A DNA stretch of 64,000 nucleotides from Hymenobacter convexus (GCF_030580955.1 NZ_JAUQON010000006.1:310001-374000), one strand, 5' to 3'; shown: positions 17,568 to 27,790, numbered from the stretch's first letter. The notes: a model not told the origin generated them from the sequence alone. Translations and numbers: made by a program.

Positions 17568-18314
17568 TTACAGGCGGCCTTGCTCGGCAGCCTTTTTCAT
17601 CTTCTCGTTGGCATAGATGGCAACTTCTACACGACGGTTGGCCTGCTTGCCCTCGGGCGTGGTGTTGTCGCCCACCGGCTGGGTCGAGCCGTAGCCCTGG
17701 GTGGTGATGCGGCTCGACGCAACGCCTTTGGCAATGGTGGAGTTGGCCACGGACTGGGCCCGGCGCTCCGACAGGGGCTGGTTGATGGCGTCGGTGCCGG
17801 AGTTGTCGGTGTGGCCTTCAATCAGCACGTTGGTGTCGGGGTATTTTTGGAGCACGGCAGCCATTTTGGCGATGTCGGCTTCCGAAGCCGGACGCAGCGT
17901 AGCCGAGTTGGTATCGAACAAAATGCCCGAATCGAAGGTAATCTTGATGCCCTCGCCTACGCGCTCTACGCGGGCGCCTTTCATGTCGGTTTGCAGTTCA
18001 GCCGCAGCTTTGTCCATCTTGCGGCCGATGATAGCGCCGGTGGTGCCACCCGCGGCAGCGCCCACAATGGCGCCAATGGCCGTGCCCTTGCCGCCGCCCA
18101 GCAGGCCGCCCACTACGCCGCCCAGCACGGCCCCGCCACCGGCGCCCAGCAGGCCGCCCTTGGTGGTTTTGCTCATGCCCGTTTTGCGAGCGCCGGTGCC
18201 GTTATTGGTCGAAAGGTCGGGCTGGGTGGTGCTGGCTTGCTGCGAGGTGGCGCAGGAGCTAAACAGTAGCACGAAGGCCATCAAGACCGAAAGAAGGGAT
18301 TTGGAGGTGTTCAT
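17568..18314 (-). CDS. OmpA family lipoprotein with glycine zipper
   Basis: A 248-residue paralogue of the gene at 16200-16916. It has a lipoprotein signal with lipobox LFSSC (Cys about residue 21), a glycine zipper (about 48-95), and an OmpA domain (about 125-235, VLIEGHTDNSGTDAINQPLS, then NRRVEVAIY). The lipobox suggests outer-membrane lipid anchoring plus peptidoglycan binding, a Pal-like role. No Tol genes are nearby. Confidence 0.92.
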   Translation of the reverse strand: MNTSKSLLSVLMAFVLLFSSCATSQQASTTQPDLSTNNGTGARKTGMSKTTKGGLLGAGGGAVLGGVVGGLLGGGKGTAIGAIVGAAAGGTTGAIIGRKMDKAAAELQTDMKGARVERVGEGIKITFDSGILFDTNSATLRPASEADIAKMAAVLQKYPDTNVLIEGHTDNSGTDAINQPLSERRAQSVANSTIAKGVASSRITTQGYGSTQPVGDNTTPEGKQANRRVEVAIYANEKMKKAAEQGRL

Positions 18315-18350
18315 GAAATGAAGAATTGGTGAATATGCAGCCTTATACGG

Positions 18351-18385
18351 GAAAAGCCCGCTCCGGTATCGGAAACGGGCTTTTC
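18351..18385 (-). terminator. Terminator-like hairpin upstream of the OmpA lipoprotein
   Basis: GAAAAGCCCG and CGGGCTTTTC pair around a 15-base loop. It lies between the accD stop (18426) and the OmpA start (18314), so it most likely ends the accD transcript. Confidence 0.75.
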
Positions 18386-18425
18386 AAGAAGTGTGCCGAA
18401 AGCAAAAAACGGCCCTCGCAGCGCG

Positions 18426-19328
18426 CTAATGGGCTTTTGTGGCGGTGCGGCGGGCTTCGCGCTGCTCGGGGGCGGCGGCCGGAACCGGCCGGAGCATGCC
18501 CAGCAGGTCGGCGAGGCGCTGCTTCATCTCGCGGCGGTCCACGATGAAATCAAGGAAGCCGTGCTCCAGCACAAATTCGGCGCTCTGGAAGCCCTTGGGC
18601 AGGTCTTTGCCGATGGTTTCCTTGATGACGCGCGGCCCGGCAAAGCCGATGAGCGCGCCCGGCTCGGCAATGTTAAAGTCGCCCAGCATGGCAAACGAGG
18701 CCGTGACGCCCCCCGTGGTGGGGTCGGTGAGCAGGCTTACGTAGGGCACGCCGGCTTCCGAAAGCAGGGCCAGCTTGGCCGAGGTTTTGGCCATTTGCAT
18801 CAGCGAGTAGCCGGCTTCCATCATGCGGGCGCCGCCGGAGCGCGAAATCATGAGGAACGGCGTGCGGGTTTGGCGGGCGTAGTCGATGGCGCGGGCAATT
18901 TTTTCGCCCACCACCGAGCCCATCGAGCCCCCGATAAACTTAAAATCCATGGCGGCTACCACCAGCGGCTGGCCCGCCGATAGGCCGTGGGCCGTGCGCA
19001 CGGCATCTTTCAGGCCGGTATTGCGCTCGGTGGCAGCCACGCGCTTGGGGTACTCCTTGGTATCGACGAAGTGCAGCGGGTCGCCCGACGTCAGGTTGGC
19101 GTCGAGCTCGGTGAACTGGCCGCCGTCGAAGAGAAACTCGAAGTAGTCGGCGGCGTCGATGCGGTCGTGGTGGTTGCAGTTGCTGCACACGAACAAATGG
19201 CGCTTGTGCTCGGCCATGGTCACCACGGTTTTGCATTCGGGGCACTTGTGCCAGAGGCCATCCGGGGTTTCTTTTTTCTGCTCGGTGGGGGTCACAATGC
19301 CCTTTTCTACGCGCTTAAACCAGGCCAT
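18426..19328 (-). CDS. accD: Acetyl-CoA carboxylase, carboxyltransferase subunit beta
   Basis: A 300-residue cytoplasmic enzyme subunit. The N-terminal four-cysteine zinc ribbon is C29-x2-C32-x15-C48-x2-C51. The crotonase-fold carboxyltransferase core follows, with [20 protein letters not shown] and [19 protein letters not shown], the signature segments of AccD. With AccA it transfers the carboxyl group from carboxybiotin to acetyl-CoA, the first step of fatty acid synthesis. accA is not in the window. It follows the aldolase gene on the same strand after about 165 bases. Confidence 0.97.
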   Translation of the reverse strand: MAWFKRVEKGIVTPTEQKKETPDGLWHKCPECKTVVTMAEHKRHLFVCSNCNHHDRIDAADYFEFLFDGGQFTELDANLTSGDPLHFVDTKEYPKRVAATERNTGLKDAVRTAHGLSAGQPLVVAAMDFKFIGGSMGSVVGEKIARAIDYARQTRTPFLMISRSGGARMMEAGYSLMQMAKTSAKLALLSEAGVPYVSLLTDPTTGGVTASFAMLGDFNIAEPGALIGFAGPRVIKETIGKDLPKGFQSAEFVLEHGFLDFIVDRREMKQRLADLLGMLRPVPAAAPEQREARRTATKAH

Positions 19329-19493
19329 ATATCGTTAGCTGTGAGCTGTTAGCGGGTGGCTAGTAGCTTTAAAATACATTGGATGAGCCGCTGGCTTCGG
19401 GCTGGCGGCCATTGATAAACAGGGCGTCAAAGATAAGTCAAACGCGGCGCCTGTCGATGCTGTGCGAGCGGAAGGCGGCGGCCCGTCCGCTAT

Positions 19494-20540
19494 TTACGCG
19501 AGCGTGATTTTTTCGTCGAGGTATACATCCTGAATGGCGTGGAGCAACGCTACCCCTTCTGCAAAAGGCCGCTGGAAAGCTTTGCGGCCCGAAATCAGCC
19601 CCTGCCCCCCGGCGCGCTTGTTGATGATGGCCGTGCGCACGGCGGCTTCCAGGTCGCCGGCCCCGAGGCTTTCGCCGCCTGAATTGATGAGGCCGATGCG
19701 GCCGGCGTAGCAGTTCAGCACCTGGTAGCGGGTCAGGTCGATGGGGTGGTCGGTGCTGAGGGTATCGTACATGGCCGGAAAGGTTTTGCCGAATTTCAGG
19801 GTGCGGAAGCCGCCGTTATTTTCGGGCAGCTTCTGCTTGATGATGTCGGCGCCCATGGTCACGCCCAGGTGGTTGGCCTGCCCGGTGAGGTCGGCGGATA
19901 CGTGGTAGTCCTTATCGGCGGTTTTGAAGGCGTTGTTGCGGGTGTAGCACCAGAGCACAGTGGCCAGGCCCAGGGCGTGGGCCTCCTCAAAAGCCCGGCT
20001 GACTTCGATAATCTGGCGGTTGCTTTCCTCGGAGCCGAAGTAAACGGTGGCCCCCACGGCGGTAGCGCCCAGGTCCCAGGCCTGCCGCACCGAGCCGAAC
20101 ATAATCTGGTCGAACTTATTGGGGTAGGTCAGCAGCTCGTTGTGGTTGATTTTGACCACGAACGGGATTTTGTGCGCATACTTCCGGGCCACCGTGCCGA
20201 ACGTGCCGAAGGTGGTGGCTACGGCGTTGCAGCCGCCTTCCAGAGCCAGCCGCAGGATGTTTTCGGGGTCGAAATACATCGGGTTCGGGCCGAAGGCGGA
20301 GCCGGCGGTGTGCTCAATGCCCTGGTCGACGGGCAGCATGCTCACGTAGCCGGTGCCGGCCAGCCGGCCGTGGTGATACAGCGCGCCGAGGCTGCGCAGC
20401 ACCTGCGGCGGGCGGCTACCGGGCCCGAAGCTGCGGTCCAGAAAGTCGGGGCCGGGGGCGTGCAGCAGTTCCTTGCTCACCACGGCCGTGTAGGCGAGCA
20501 GGGCTTCGTTCTCAGGACTCAGGGACAGGGAGGCAGCCAT
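19494..20540 (-). CDS. Fructose-bisphosphate aldolase, class I (DhnA type)
   Basis: A 348-residue archaeal-type/DhnA class I aldolase (FbaB-like). Characteristic segments are [14 protein letters not shown], the [14 protein letters not shown] strand that carries a conserved lysine, and [20 protein letters not shown] for phosphate binding. It forms a Schiff base with fructose 1,6-bisphosphate (or a related ketose) in glycolysis and gluconeogenesis and needs no metal. An ATG ten codons upstream (20570) is possible, but [14 protein letters not shown] is the more usual N-terminus. Confidence 0.93.
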   Translation of the reverse strand: MAASLSLSPENEALLAYTAVVSKELLHAPGPDFLDRSFGPGSRPPQVLRSLGALYHHGRLAGTGYVSMLPVDQGIEHTAGSAFGPNPMYFDPENILRLALEGGCNAVATTFGTFGTVARKYAHKIPFVVKINHNELLTYPNKFDQIMFGSVRQAWDLGATAVGATVYFGSEESNRQIIEVSRAFEEAHALGLATVLWCYTRNNAFKTADKDYHVSADLTGQANHLGVTMGADIIKQKLPENNGGFRTLKFGKTFPAMYDTLSTDHPIDLTRYQVLNCYAGRIGLINSGGESLGAGDLEAAVRTAIINKRAGGQGLISGRKAFQRPFAEGVALLHAIQDVYLDEKITLA

Positions 20541-20704
20541 GCGGAACGGGGTGAAACAGGAAGAAGACAACCAGCCAACGCGCGCCGGGTGGTGTAAGCA
20601 AATATAGCCCGCAAAGGAGGCAGAACGGGTTTTTAGGGGGCCAGACGCGCATTAAGCGCTACCTTGCCCTGCCAACGCGGCCGGGCAGTCCGGCCGCCGA
20701 TGGC

Positions 20705-21751
20705 TTGGCCTGGTGCCCTTTTCTGCCCGTGAAACGCTTCTCCCCTGCCCTGCTGGGCCTTTCGCTGTTAGCTGCCTCCACCCTCAACGGCTGCGTGACG
20801 GCCCGCAAATACGACGACCTGAGCGCCCGCCAAAAAGCCGACGCCCAAGGCAAAGACGCCGCCGAGCGCCAGCTCCGCAGCACCACTGCCGAGCTGCAAA
20901 AGGCTTCCGACGAGTTGGCCCAGCTCCGCCTCACCCAAAAGCGGCTGGTGAACGACTCGGCCGAAACCGGCGCCGCCTACCGCAAAACCCGCACCCTCTA
21001 CAACGAGCTCAACAACAGCTACGACAAGCTACTCAAAAACAGCGACCGGGAGCTGGCCAACAAGTCTTCCGACTACAACAAAGTGGCCAAGGACCTGGCC
21101 CGCCGCGAAGCCGAGCTGGGCGAGCTGGAAACCACGCTCCAGAAAAGCAAAGCCAACAATGACCGCCTCGCCGCCGACCTGAAAACCCGCGAAGCCCGCC
21201 TCACCGAACTTACCCAGGCCCTGGCCGACAAGGACAAAGCCGTGGACGACCTGAAAGCCCGCGTGAGCAAGGCCTTGCTCAGCTTCAGCGGCAACGACCT
21301 GCAGGTGAAGCTCAAGGACGGCAAGGTATATGTGTCGCTTTCCGAGCAGCTGCTCTTCAAATCGGGCTCCACGAAAGTGGACCCCAAAGGCCAGGAGGCC
21401 CTGAAAAAGCTGGCCACCGTGCTCCAGGAGCAGAAAGACGTGAACGTGGTGGTGGAAGGCCACACCGATAACGTGCCCATCCTGCGCGGCACGGCCGGCA
21501 TGACCGACAACTGGGACCTGAGCGCCCTGCGCGCCACTGAAATTGCGCGCCTGCTCACCACCAGCGGCGTGTCGCCGGAGCGCGTCACCGCCTCGGGGCG
21601 CGGCCAGTATGTACCCGTGGCCGCCAACGACACGCCCCAGAACAAGGCCATGAACCGCCGCACCGAAATCATCCTCACCCCCAAGCTGGATGAGCTGTTT
21701 CAGATTCTGGGCAGCAATTCGAGCACGCCGGCCGCACCCGCTGGCAAATAA
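20705..21751 (+). CDS. OmpA family lipoprotein with periplasmic coiled coil
   Basis: A 348-residue lipoprotein. The lipobox TLNGC is at about residue 30 of the longest frame. The GTG at 20729 gives a tighter signal peptide (KRFSPALLGLSLLAASTLNGC) and may be the true start. A long coiled coil (about 40-195) rich in Lys/Glu/Ala/Leu follows. The OmpA domain (about 225-335) shows VVVEGHTDNVPILRG, TDNWDLSALRATEIARLL and NRRTEIIL. The coiled coil would span the periplasm to the peptidoglycan, as in MotB- and PomB-like or Lpp-OmpA proteins. Confidence 0.9.
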   Translation: MAWCPFLPVKRFSPALLGLSLLAASTLNGCVTARKYDDLSARQKADAQGKDAAERQLRSTTAELQKASDELAQLRLTQKRLVNDSAETGAAYRKTRTLYNELNNSYDKLLKNSDRELANKSSDYNKVAKDLARREAELGELETTLQKSKANNDRLAADLKTREARLTELTQALADKDKAVDDLKARVSKALLSFSGNDLQVKLKDGKVYVSLSEQLLFKSGSTKVDPKGQEALKKLATVLQEQKDVNVVVEGHTDNVPILRGTAGMTDNWDLSALRATEIARLLTTSGVSPERVTASGRGQYVPVAANDTPQNKAMNRRTEIILTPKLDELFQILGSNSSTPAAPAGK

Positions 21752-21849
21752 GGAGTTAAGCAAGGGAAGAGGCCTGATTTTTGCTGCCTGAGAAGTGCGG
21801 CAATTCGACGGTCGGAGGCCGGTGGCTCATCCTTTCTTTTCTCTCCCTT

Positions 21850-23289
21850 ATGTTTTCAATTTTCCGCTTTCGCAGTCTGTCTGCCGTCCTTTTTTTGTGG
21901 CTGGGGAGCGTCTCCGTGGCCTGGGCTTCGCATGCGCTGGGCGCCGACATTAGCTATGAATACGCCGGCACCGCGGCCAGTCCCGACCAGTACCATGTCA
22001 CAGTGCGGCTGTTCCGGGACCTGGGCTCGCTGGTTGATGACCCTTTCGTGACGTTGACTTGTGGCCGCAACGGCTGTGGTACGGCAACATCCGGCAGCTT
22101 CACCGTGACGGTGCCACGCACCAGCAGCACAACGATTTCGGCGAGTTGCAACAGCACCCCCATCAACTATGCGCTCAGCACGTACGATGGCCTCGTGCAG
22201 CTGCCACCAGCCAGCTGGACGCTCAGCCTCGATACGCAGAACCGAGCCTCGGGCGTGGCAAATATCGCCAACTCGCAGCTGCAAAGCATCTTCGTAAAAG
22301 CGGCGCTGAACAGCACCAGTGGCCTCCTCAATTCCTCGCCCCGCTTCCTCGTCGACCGCCTTATTCAGCTCACCAGCTCGCAGGCCCAGCAGCGCTACAG
22401 CATCGGAGCGTTCGACAGCGATGGCGATTCGCTGGTGTACCAGTTGGTGCAGCCCCTCGCCAGCCCGACGCCGACGGCCTTGTGCGGTACGCCCACCACG
22501 GGCGCCATTGCGCCACAATTCCAGGCCAACGCCGCTACCGGCGAGTTGCTTACGGTGGCCGGTCCCACGCAGCAGGGCCGCTACGCCCTGGCCGCCCGCG
22601 TCGATGAATACCGCCGCCTGAACGGCACCTGGCAACAAATCGGGAGCATCACCCGCGACATGACCTACTTCGTACTGGCTGGCAACAACCAGGTGCCGGT
22701 TTTCACCCGCGTGGCGCTGGCCAGCGCGCCCAGCGGCCAGCTATTGGGCCAGACCATCCGCGTCAATCCGGGGACCCAGCTGGCGCTCCGGCTCACGGCC
22801 ACCGACCCCGACGCCGGCCAGACGCTGACCCTACTTGGCAGCACTGCCGGCACGGTGCCCGGCGTCACGGTTCAGGACTTGGGCGGCGGGCAGGCCCAAC
22901 TGAACTGGCAGGTGCCCGCCATGCTCCCCCCCGGCCGTTATCAGCTGGCCGCTACGGCGCTCGACAACTACTGCGCGGCACCGGCATTCACCGTGGCGAC
23001 TATTTCGGTGCTGGTGACGCAACAGGTGCTGGCCACTACCACACAACAGCCGCTGGCACAAGCTCCCTTCCCGGTGCCGTTCAGCGAGGTGGTGCGGTTT
23101 CAGTTTGCGGGGCCGGGCGTCCAGCCCGTCATCATCACCGATGCCTTGGGCCGCACTGTGGCGCATCTCGAAACGGCTACCGATGGCCGCGTGGCGTGGC
23201 AGCCCGCCGCGGCTTTGCCCGCCGGCCTCTACTTTGCCCGGAATGCGGCGGGCACGCAGGTGGCACGGCTGCAGTACAGCGGCAATTAA
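21850..23289 (+). CDS. Secreted surface protein with type IX C-terminal sorting domain
   Basis: A 479-residue exported protein. It has a signal peptide (ending about VAWASHALG) and an N-terminal domain of the ADISYEYAGTAA...YHVTVRLFRDL type that recurs in Bacteroidota adhesins and gliding-related proteins. An Ig-like fold follows at about 285-390 (TDPDAGQTLTLLG). The last 75 residues form a type A sorting domain (PVPFSEVVRFQF, ITDALGRTVAHLE, LPAGLYFAR). It should pass the outer membrane by the type IX system and be held on the cell surface or released. Paired cysteines (CGRNGCG) suggest a disulfide. The ATG at 21850 begins the signal peptide. Confidence 0.85.
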   Translation: MFSIFRFRSLSAVLFLWLGSVSVAWASHALGADISYEYAGTAASPDQYHVTVRLFRDLGSLVDDPFVTLTCGRNGCGTATSGSFTVTVPRTSSTTISASCNSTPINYALSTYDGLVQLPPASWTLSLDTQNRASGVANIANSQLQSIFVKAALNSTSGLLNSSPRFLVDRLIQLTSSQAQQRYSIGAFDSDGDSLVYQLVQPLASPTPTALCGTPTTGAIAPQFQANAATGELLTVAGPTQQGRYALAARVDEYRRLNGTWQQIGSITRDMTYFVLAGNNQVPVFTRVALASAPSGQLLGQTIRVNPGTQLALRLTATDPDAGQTLTLLGSTAGTVPGVTVQDLGGGQAQLNWQVPAMLPPGRYQLAATALDNYCAAPAFTVATISVLVTQQVLATTTQQPLAQAPFPVPFSEVVRFQFAGPGVQPVIITDALGRTVAHLETATDGRVAWQPAAALPAGLYFARNAAGTQVARLQYSGN

Positions 23290-23317
23290 GCGGTCTGGCA
23301 AACATACCGAACGCCTA

Positions 23318-23359
23318 AAACGAAAAGGCCATTCAGCATGCTGAATGGCCTTTTCGTTT
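23318..23359. terminator. Perfect 42-base palindromic terminator between convergent genes
   Basis: The sequence is an exact palindrome centred between 23338 and 23339 (arms begin AAACGAAAAGGCC), with A and T runs at each end. It serves both the type IX substrate gene and the convergent TonB receptor gene. Confidence 0.88.
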
Positions 23360-23373
23360 ACCAATCGAAATGA

Positions 23374-26145
23374 TTACAGCGTGAAATTCAACCGTCCGAA
23401 GTAGAACGCACCGTTGAAGCCGAACTGGTTGGAGTTGTAAGGGAAGCGGCCGCGGTTGGTGGCATCCAGCGTCGAGTAGGCCAGGTTCTGCTCGTTGTTG
23501 TTAGGGTCCTGGTAGAGGCGGTCGGGGTACACGTTGAACAGGTTGTTCACGCCCACGCTCAGGCCGATGTTCTTGATAACCTGCGCGCTGATGGTCAGGT
23601 CGGTCACCCATTTGGCCGAGAAGGTCTGGTCGATGAACGAGCGGGTGGGGTCGGCGTCTTTGGTTTGCACCTCGCCGAAGCGCACGGTGCGCAGGTTCAC
23701 GCCGAAGATTTTGTAGCCGTAGTCGGCGCTGAGGTTGATTTTACTGCGGGGCTGGCCGTTTTCGAGGCGGGCGCGCTGGGCGCGGTCGAAAAGCGTGTTT
23801 TGCAGGCTGGCGTTGTTGTCGATAAAGGCGGAGCTGTTGAAGCTGCGCACCAGCGTTTCGTTGAAGTTGGCGGCGGCCGTCAGGGTCAGGCGGCTGTCGG
23901 GGCTGAGGGTGAGGCGCTCGTTGGCCACGATGTCGATGCCCTGGGTGCGGGTGTTCACGGCGTTGGCGAAGAACTGCACGCCCTGCACGGGGTTCTGGCC
24001 GGGGCGCTGGTTGGCGGTGAGAATGCCCGCCACCACGGCATTGCCCCGGCTGAACTGCGAGCTAAGGACAATCCGGTCGCGGATGTCAATCTGGTAGGCA
24101 TCCACCGTCAAGGTAATGGTTTTCAGAATGCGCGCCGTGAGGCCCACGCTGTAATTGGTCGATTTTTCCTGCTTCAGCGAGCCAATGCCGAAGGCTTTGG
24201 TGATAGGGTCGTCGTTGTTGGTGGTCAGCACTTCGCGCAGCTCGCCGCTGGTGAACTGGGTGCTGGAGTTGGTGAAGTAGCGCTGCTGCAGCGAGGGCGC
24301 CCGAAAGCCGTTGCTGAGGGCCCCGCGCAACGCCAGCCCGTTGAGAATGCTGTAGCGGGCAGCCACTTTGCCGCTCACGTTGGAGCCAAAGTCAGAGTAG
24401 CGCTCGGCCCGGCCGGCCACGTCCACCAGCAGCTTATCGGTCAGGTCACTCTCCAAATCGATATAGCCCGACACGTTGTTGCGGCTCTGGTTCAAGGCAT
24501 CAGACGGCCGGTAGCCAGCAAATCCCTGCGAGCCGGCGGCGGCCGGCGTGCCGTTCACCAAGCGCGGCCCGAGGATGTAGGAACCCGATTCGCCGGCGTT
24601 AATCTGGAAATTATCCACCCGAAATTCGCCGCCAAAAGCCACGTTCAGCGTCGCCAGCGGGCCTATTTCGGTGAATTTGCGGGTGAAGCCCAGGTTGGTG
24701 GTATTTTGCTGGAAAGCCAGCTGGCCGGCGTAGAAGCTGGTGGGGCTGGTGCCCGCTGGCAGCGAGGCGTTGAGGGTATTGGTGATGTCGTAGTCGAGGG
24801 CGTTGCGGCCGTAGGTATTGCTCAAATCGGCGGCGAAGCCCAGCACCTGGCCGCGCAGGCCCATGATGGCCGAGCCATCGTTCACGGTGCTGTTGATGAA
24901 GGGCAAAAAGCCGTTCGGGTAGATGCTGGCATCGGTTTGGGTCACCTGCGTGGGCAGCCGGTAGAGCGCGCCCGAGCGGCCCGTGCGGCGCGTGAGGCCA
25001 CCCGCAACGTAGGCTTCGAGACCAATGCTGGGGGCCAGCGTGTAGGCCGCGTTCACGAAGCTGCCGTAGGTGCGCGTGTCGGCGCTGCCCACCCGGATGT
25101 CGCGGCGATTGAAGCCGTTTTGGGCCACCAGGGCGTTGTCGCGTGCCTTCAGGTCGAGCTTTTGCGCGTCGCTCAGGCCGCCGGGGTAGGCGCCGCCGCT
25201 GGTGCCTAGGTAGATGAGCGGGGCCGTGTCGGCGCCGCTGCGGTCCACAAAGCTGCGGTTCGAGAATTGCCCGCTCACGTTCACGAAGCCCCGGCGGCCG
25301 AGGCCAAAGCCCAGGTTGGCATCGGCCTGGAAAAGCTGGCCGTCGCTCTTGGCGGTCTGGCCGGCGGTGCTGCTCACGCTCACGCCGGTGGTGTCGTCCT
25401 TCAACTGGATGTTGATGACGCCGGCAATGGCGTCGGAGCCGTACTGGGCGGCCGCGCCGTCGCGCAGCACCTCAATCCGCTTGATGGCGGCGGGCGGAAT
25501 CACGTTCATATCGGTACCCACCGAGCCGCGCCCGGGCGTGCCGTTGATGTTGACGAGGGCCGAGGTGTGGCGGCGCTTGCCGTTCACGAGCACCAGCACC
25601 TGGTCGGGGCCGAGGCCGCGCAGGGTGGCGGGGTCCACAAAATCGGTGCCGTCGGTCACGGTCTGGCGCGTGCTCTGGAACGAGGGCGCTATGTAGGTCA
25701 GAATCTGGGTGACGTCGGTTTGGGCGTAGGCCTTGATTTCGCGGGCCGAAATCACGTCCACCGGCGCGGTGGTGAGGATGTTGGAGCGGCCTTCGGTGGC
25801 GCGCGAGCCCGTCACCACCACTTCGTTCAACTCGGTCTGGTTGGCGGCGAGGCGAATTTCAAGGCTGGTGCGGCCGTTCAGCGGTACGGTTTGGGTGAGC
25901 GAGCCCACGGCGGAAAATACCAGCGTGGCCGTGCCGGGCACGTTACTGAGCGAAAAACGGCCGTCGCCGTCGGTGCTGGTGCCATTGGCGGTGCCTTGCT
26001 CCAGCACGGTCACGCCGGGCTGGCTTTGGCCCGCGGCGTCGAGCACGCGGCCGGTTACGGTGAGGTTCTGGGCCCAGGCGGCGGCCGTGGTCAGCCACAA
26101 AAGCAGCGCCAGCAGCCCGATTCGGGTAGTTGTTGCGTGTGTCAT
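23374..26145 (-). CDS. TonB-dependent receptor
   Basis: A 923-residue outer-membrane receptor. After the signal peptide (MTHATTTRIGLLALLLWLTT) comes a carboxypeptidase-like beta-sandwich (about 28-105). The plug domain (about 115-230) carries LNEVVVTGSRATEGRSNILT and VLVNGKRRHTSALVN, and a 22-strand barrel ends in YFGRLNFTL, with the terminal aromatic residue region recognised by the BAM complex. Such receptors import siderophores, cobalamin or oligosaccharides; without a SusD partner the ligand is open. The frame extends to 26292, but the ATG at 26145 starts the signal peptide. A long AT-containing noncoding region lies upstream. Confidence 0.92.
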   Translation of the reverse strand: MTHATTTRIGLLALLLWLTTAAAWAQNLTVTGRVLDAAGQSQPGVTVLEQGTANGTSTDGDGRFSLSNVPGTATLVFSAVGSLTQTVPLNGRTSLEIRLAANQTELNEVVVTGSRATEGRSNILTTAPVDVISAREIKAYAQTDVTQILTYIAPSFQSTRQTVTDGTDFVDPATLRGLGPDQVLVLVNGKRRHTSALVNINGTPGRGSVGTDMNVIPPAAIKRIEVLRDGAAAQYGSDAIAGVINIQLKDDTTGVSVSSTAGQTAKSDGQLFQADANLGFGLGRRGFVNVSGQFSNRSFVDRSGADTAPLIYLGTSGGAYPGGLSDAQKLDLKARDNALVAQNGFNRRDIRVGSADTRTYGSFVNAAYTLAPSIGLEAYVAGGLTRRTGRSGALYRLPTQVTQTDASIYPNGFLPFINSTVNDGSAIMGLRGQVLGFAADLSNTYGRNALDYDITNTLNASLPAGTSPTSFYAGQLAFQQNTTNLGFTRKFTEIGPLATLNVAFGGEFRVDNFQINAGESGSYILGPRLVNGTPAAAGSQGFAGYRPSDALNQSRNNVSGYIDLESDLTDKLLVDVAGRAERYSDFGSNVSGKVAARYSILNGLALRGALSNGFRAPSLQQRYFTNSSTQFTSGELREVLTTNNDDPITKAFGIGSLKQEKSTNYSVGLTARILKTITLTVDAYQIDIRDRIVLSSQFSRGNAVVAGILTANQRPGQNPVQGVQFFANAVNTRTQGIDIVANERLTLSPDSRLTLTAAANFNETLVRSFNSSAFIDNNASLQNTLFDRAQRARLENGQPRSKINLSADYGYKIFGVNLRTVRFGEVQTKDADPTRSFIDQTFSAKWVTDLTISAQVIKNIGLSVGVNNLFNVYPDRLYQDPNNNEQNLAYSTLDATNRGRFPYNSNQFGFNGAFYFGRLNFTL

Positions 26146-26800
26146 AACAAGAAAAGAGGGGAATGAAGCGGGATTCCGGCGGCCACACGGGCATTTCAAA
26201 CCGAATAATCCCAGGAAAAAGAAAAGCCACAGCAGCCATCGGCGGGAACCGCCTACGAGGCAGCCCCAACGCCAAAAGGCATCCACCAACACTCAATAAA
26301 GTATATATACCAGAAATACCTAAAAGGTTATTGCGCAGCTACCCGGCGGCAACTGGGGCGCCGGGGCATATTCCCGCATTTTTCTGGTTTGGCATTCGGC
26401 CGGGTAAGGAAACGACATCCTACCGGCTAACGCCCTATTCTACCCACAACAGCAACAGCACCCTGCCACGGCGGCACACATGGGCACCGGCAGGCTGGCA
26501 AGGTTGGGGGAAAAGCTGGTGGAAGCCAGCCGATTTCCCAGGGAAGGAGCGGCTGCGAGGGTTTGTATCACGGGGCAAAAATAAAGTCGGATTCCGGTAC
26601 CACGACTGCGGGCCGGCATCGAGCGGGTATAAGCGGCGGGCGCGAAAAATGTTTCCAAAGCAGCTTTGCTATTCAAAAACGCCGTCATCCTGAGCGCAGC
26701 GAAGGACCTTATCACGCTTGGAGCAGTAACTGCTGCAACTCATTCTATCGTGACAAGGTCCTTCGCTGCGCTCAGGATGACAGACGGTTTTGCAGAATCG
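26146..26800. other. 655-base noncoding region with an inverted repeat
   Basis: No supported gene. An AT-rich patch (about 26297-26315, on the minus strand containing TATATATACTTTATT) may hold the promoter of the TonB receptor gene. The right part holds the family B palindrome described separately. Confidence 0.5.
26684..26781. repeat. Dispersed palindromic repeat, family B
   Basis: Perfect 27-base inverted arms at 26684-26710 and 26755-26781, with core GTCATCCTGAGCGCAGCG. The 44-base spacer contains an 11-base dyad GCAGTAACTGC. The core resembles the widespread bacterial GTCATCCTGAGCG intergenic repeat. Confidence 0.85.
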
Positions 26801-27790
26801 TTATCGCTCCCACCAGCGCGAGTTGAGCGGGCCGACAGCCGCATCCACGCGCTGGCCGGGGGCGGGCAGCAGCAGCGACACTTGGGGGCCAGCGGCTTCG
26901 AGCAGGCGCTGCACGGGCTGCCGCCAGGCATGAAACGCCAGGTTGAATGTGCCCCAGTGCAGGGGCAGCAGCGGGCCGCCGCCCAGCAGCCGGTGCGCCA
27001 CGAGGGCCTGGTCGGGGCCGAGGTGGATGTCGGCCCATTCGGGGTCGGAAGCCCCGATTTCGAGCATCACCAAATCGAACGGACCGTAGGCCTCCCCTAT
27101 CTGACGAAACCCCTCGTCGAGCGGGCCCGAGTCGCCGCCAAAAAACACCTTATGCATCGGCCCCAGCAGGCACCACGAGGCCCACAGCGTGTCGTTGCGG
27201 GTGAGGCCGCGGCCCGAGAAGTGCCGGGCCGGCGTGGCCACCAGCGTGAAATCGGGCGCCAGTGCGGCCTGCTCCCACCAGTTCAGCTCGGTGATTTTAT
27301 TACTCGCCACGCCCCAGCGGCGCAGGTGCGCGCCCACACCCAGGGGGCAGAAAAACGGCACGCTCGTGCGGCCCAGCACGCGAATGGCGGCCGGGTCGAG
27401 GTGGTCGTAATGGTCGTGCGAGAGCACCACGGCGTCCAGCTTCGGCAGCTTATCGAGCGGTAGCGGCGGGGCGAAAAACCGCTTCGGGCCCATCAACTGC
27501 GAGGGCGATGCCCGCTCGCTCCACACCGGGTCGGTGAGGAGGCGGCGGCCGTCGATTTCGAGCAGCAGGGTACTGTGGCCCAGCCAGGTAGCCCGCAGCG
27601 CATCGGCGGGCACGGGCGCGGCCAGTGCGGCGGCATCGGCCCGGAAAGGACCGAGCGGCTTCCGGGGCTCGCGTTCGGCTTTTTCAAACAGCCAGCGCTT
27701 CAGCAGGGCGCCGTAGCCGGAGGGCGGGCTGACGGAAGTCGGAATAGCGTTCTGGTAAACTTTGCCGTTGTGGGGGGCTTGAAGCTGCAT
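26801..27790 (-). CDS. Metallo-beta-lactamase-fold hydrolase (UlaG/NAPE-PLD-like)
   Basis: A 329-residue enzyme. The zinc-binding motif HDHYDH gives H125, H127, D129 and H130. Further ligands are in TPARHFSGRG and GGDSGP, and a C-terminal histidine is in LLPLHWGTFNL. The sequence THLGHST-like start (ATWLGHSTLLLEIDG) and overall layout match the group that includes UlaG and N-acyl-phosphatidylethanolamine phospholipase D. It is probably cytoplasmic, since no signal peptide is seen. The substrate is unknown. Confidence 0.9.
   Translation of the reverse strand: MQLQAPHNGKVYQNAIPTSVSPPSGYGALLKRWLFEKAEREPRKPLGPFRADAAALAAPVPADALRATWLGHSTLLLEIDGRRLLTDPVWSERASPSQLMGPKRFFAPPLPLDKLPKLDAVVLSHDHYDHLDPAAIRVLGRTSVPFFCPLGVGAHLRRWGVASNKITELNWWEQAALAPDFTLVATPARHFSGRGLTRNDTLWASWCLLGPMHKVFFGGDSGPLDEGFRQIGEAYGPFDLVMLEIGASDPEWADIHLGPDQALVAHRLLGGGPLLPLHWGTFNLAFHAWRQPVQRLLEAAGPQVSLLLPAPGQRVDAAVGPLNSRWWER

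Noticed and set aside
26163-26693. A 176-residue plus-strand frame between the TonB receptor and the MBL hydrolase
   Set aside because: Composition is not gene-like and it overlaps the family B repeat.
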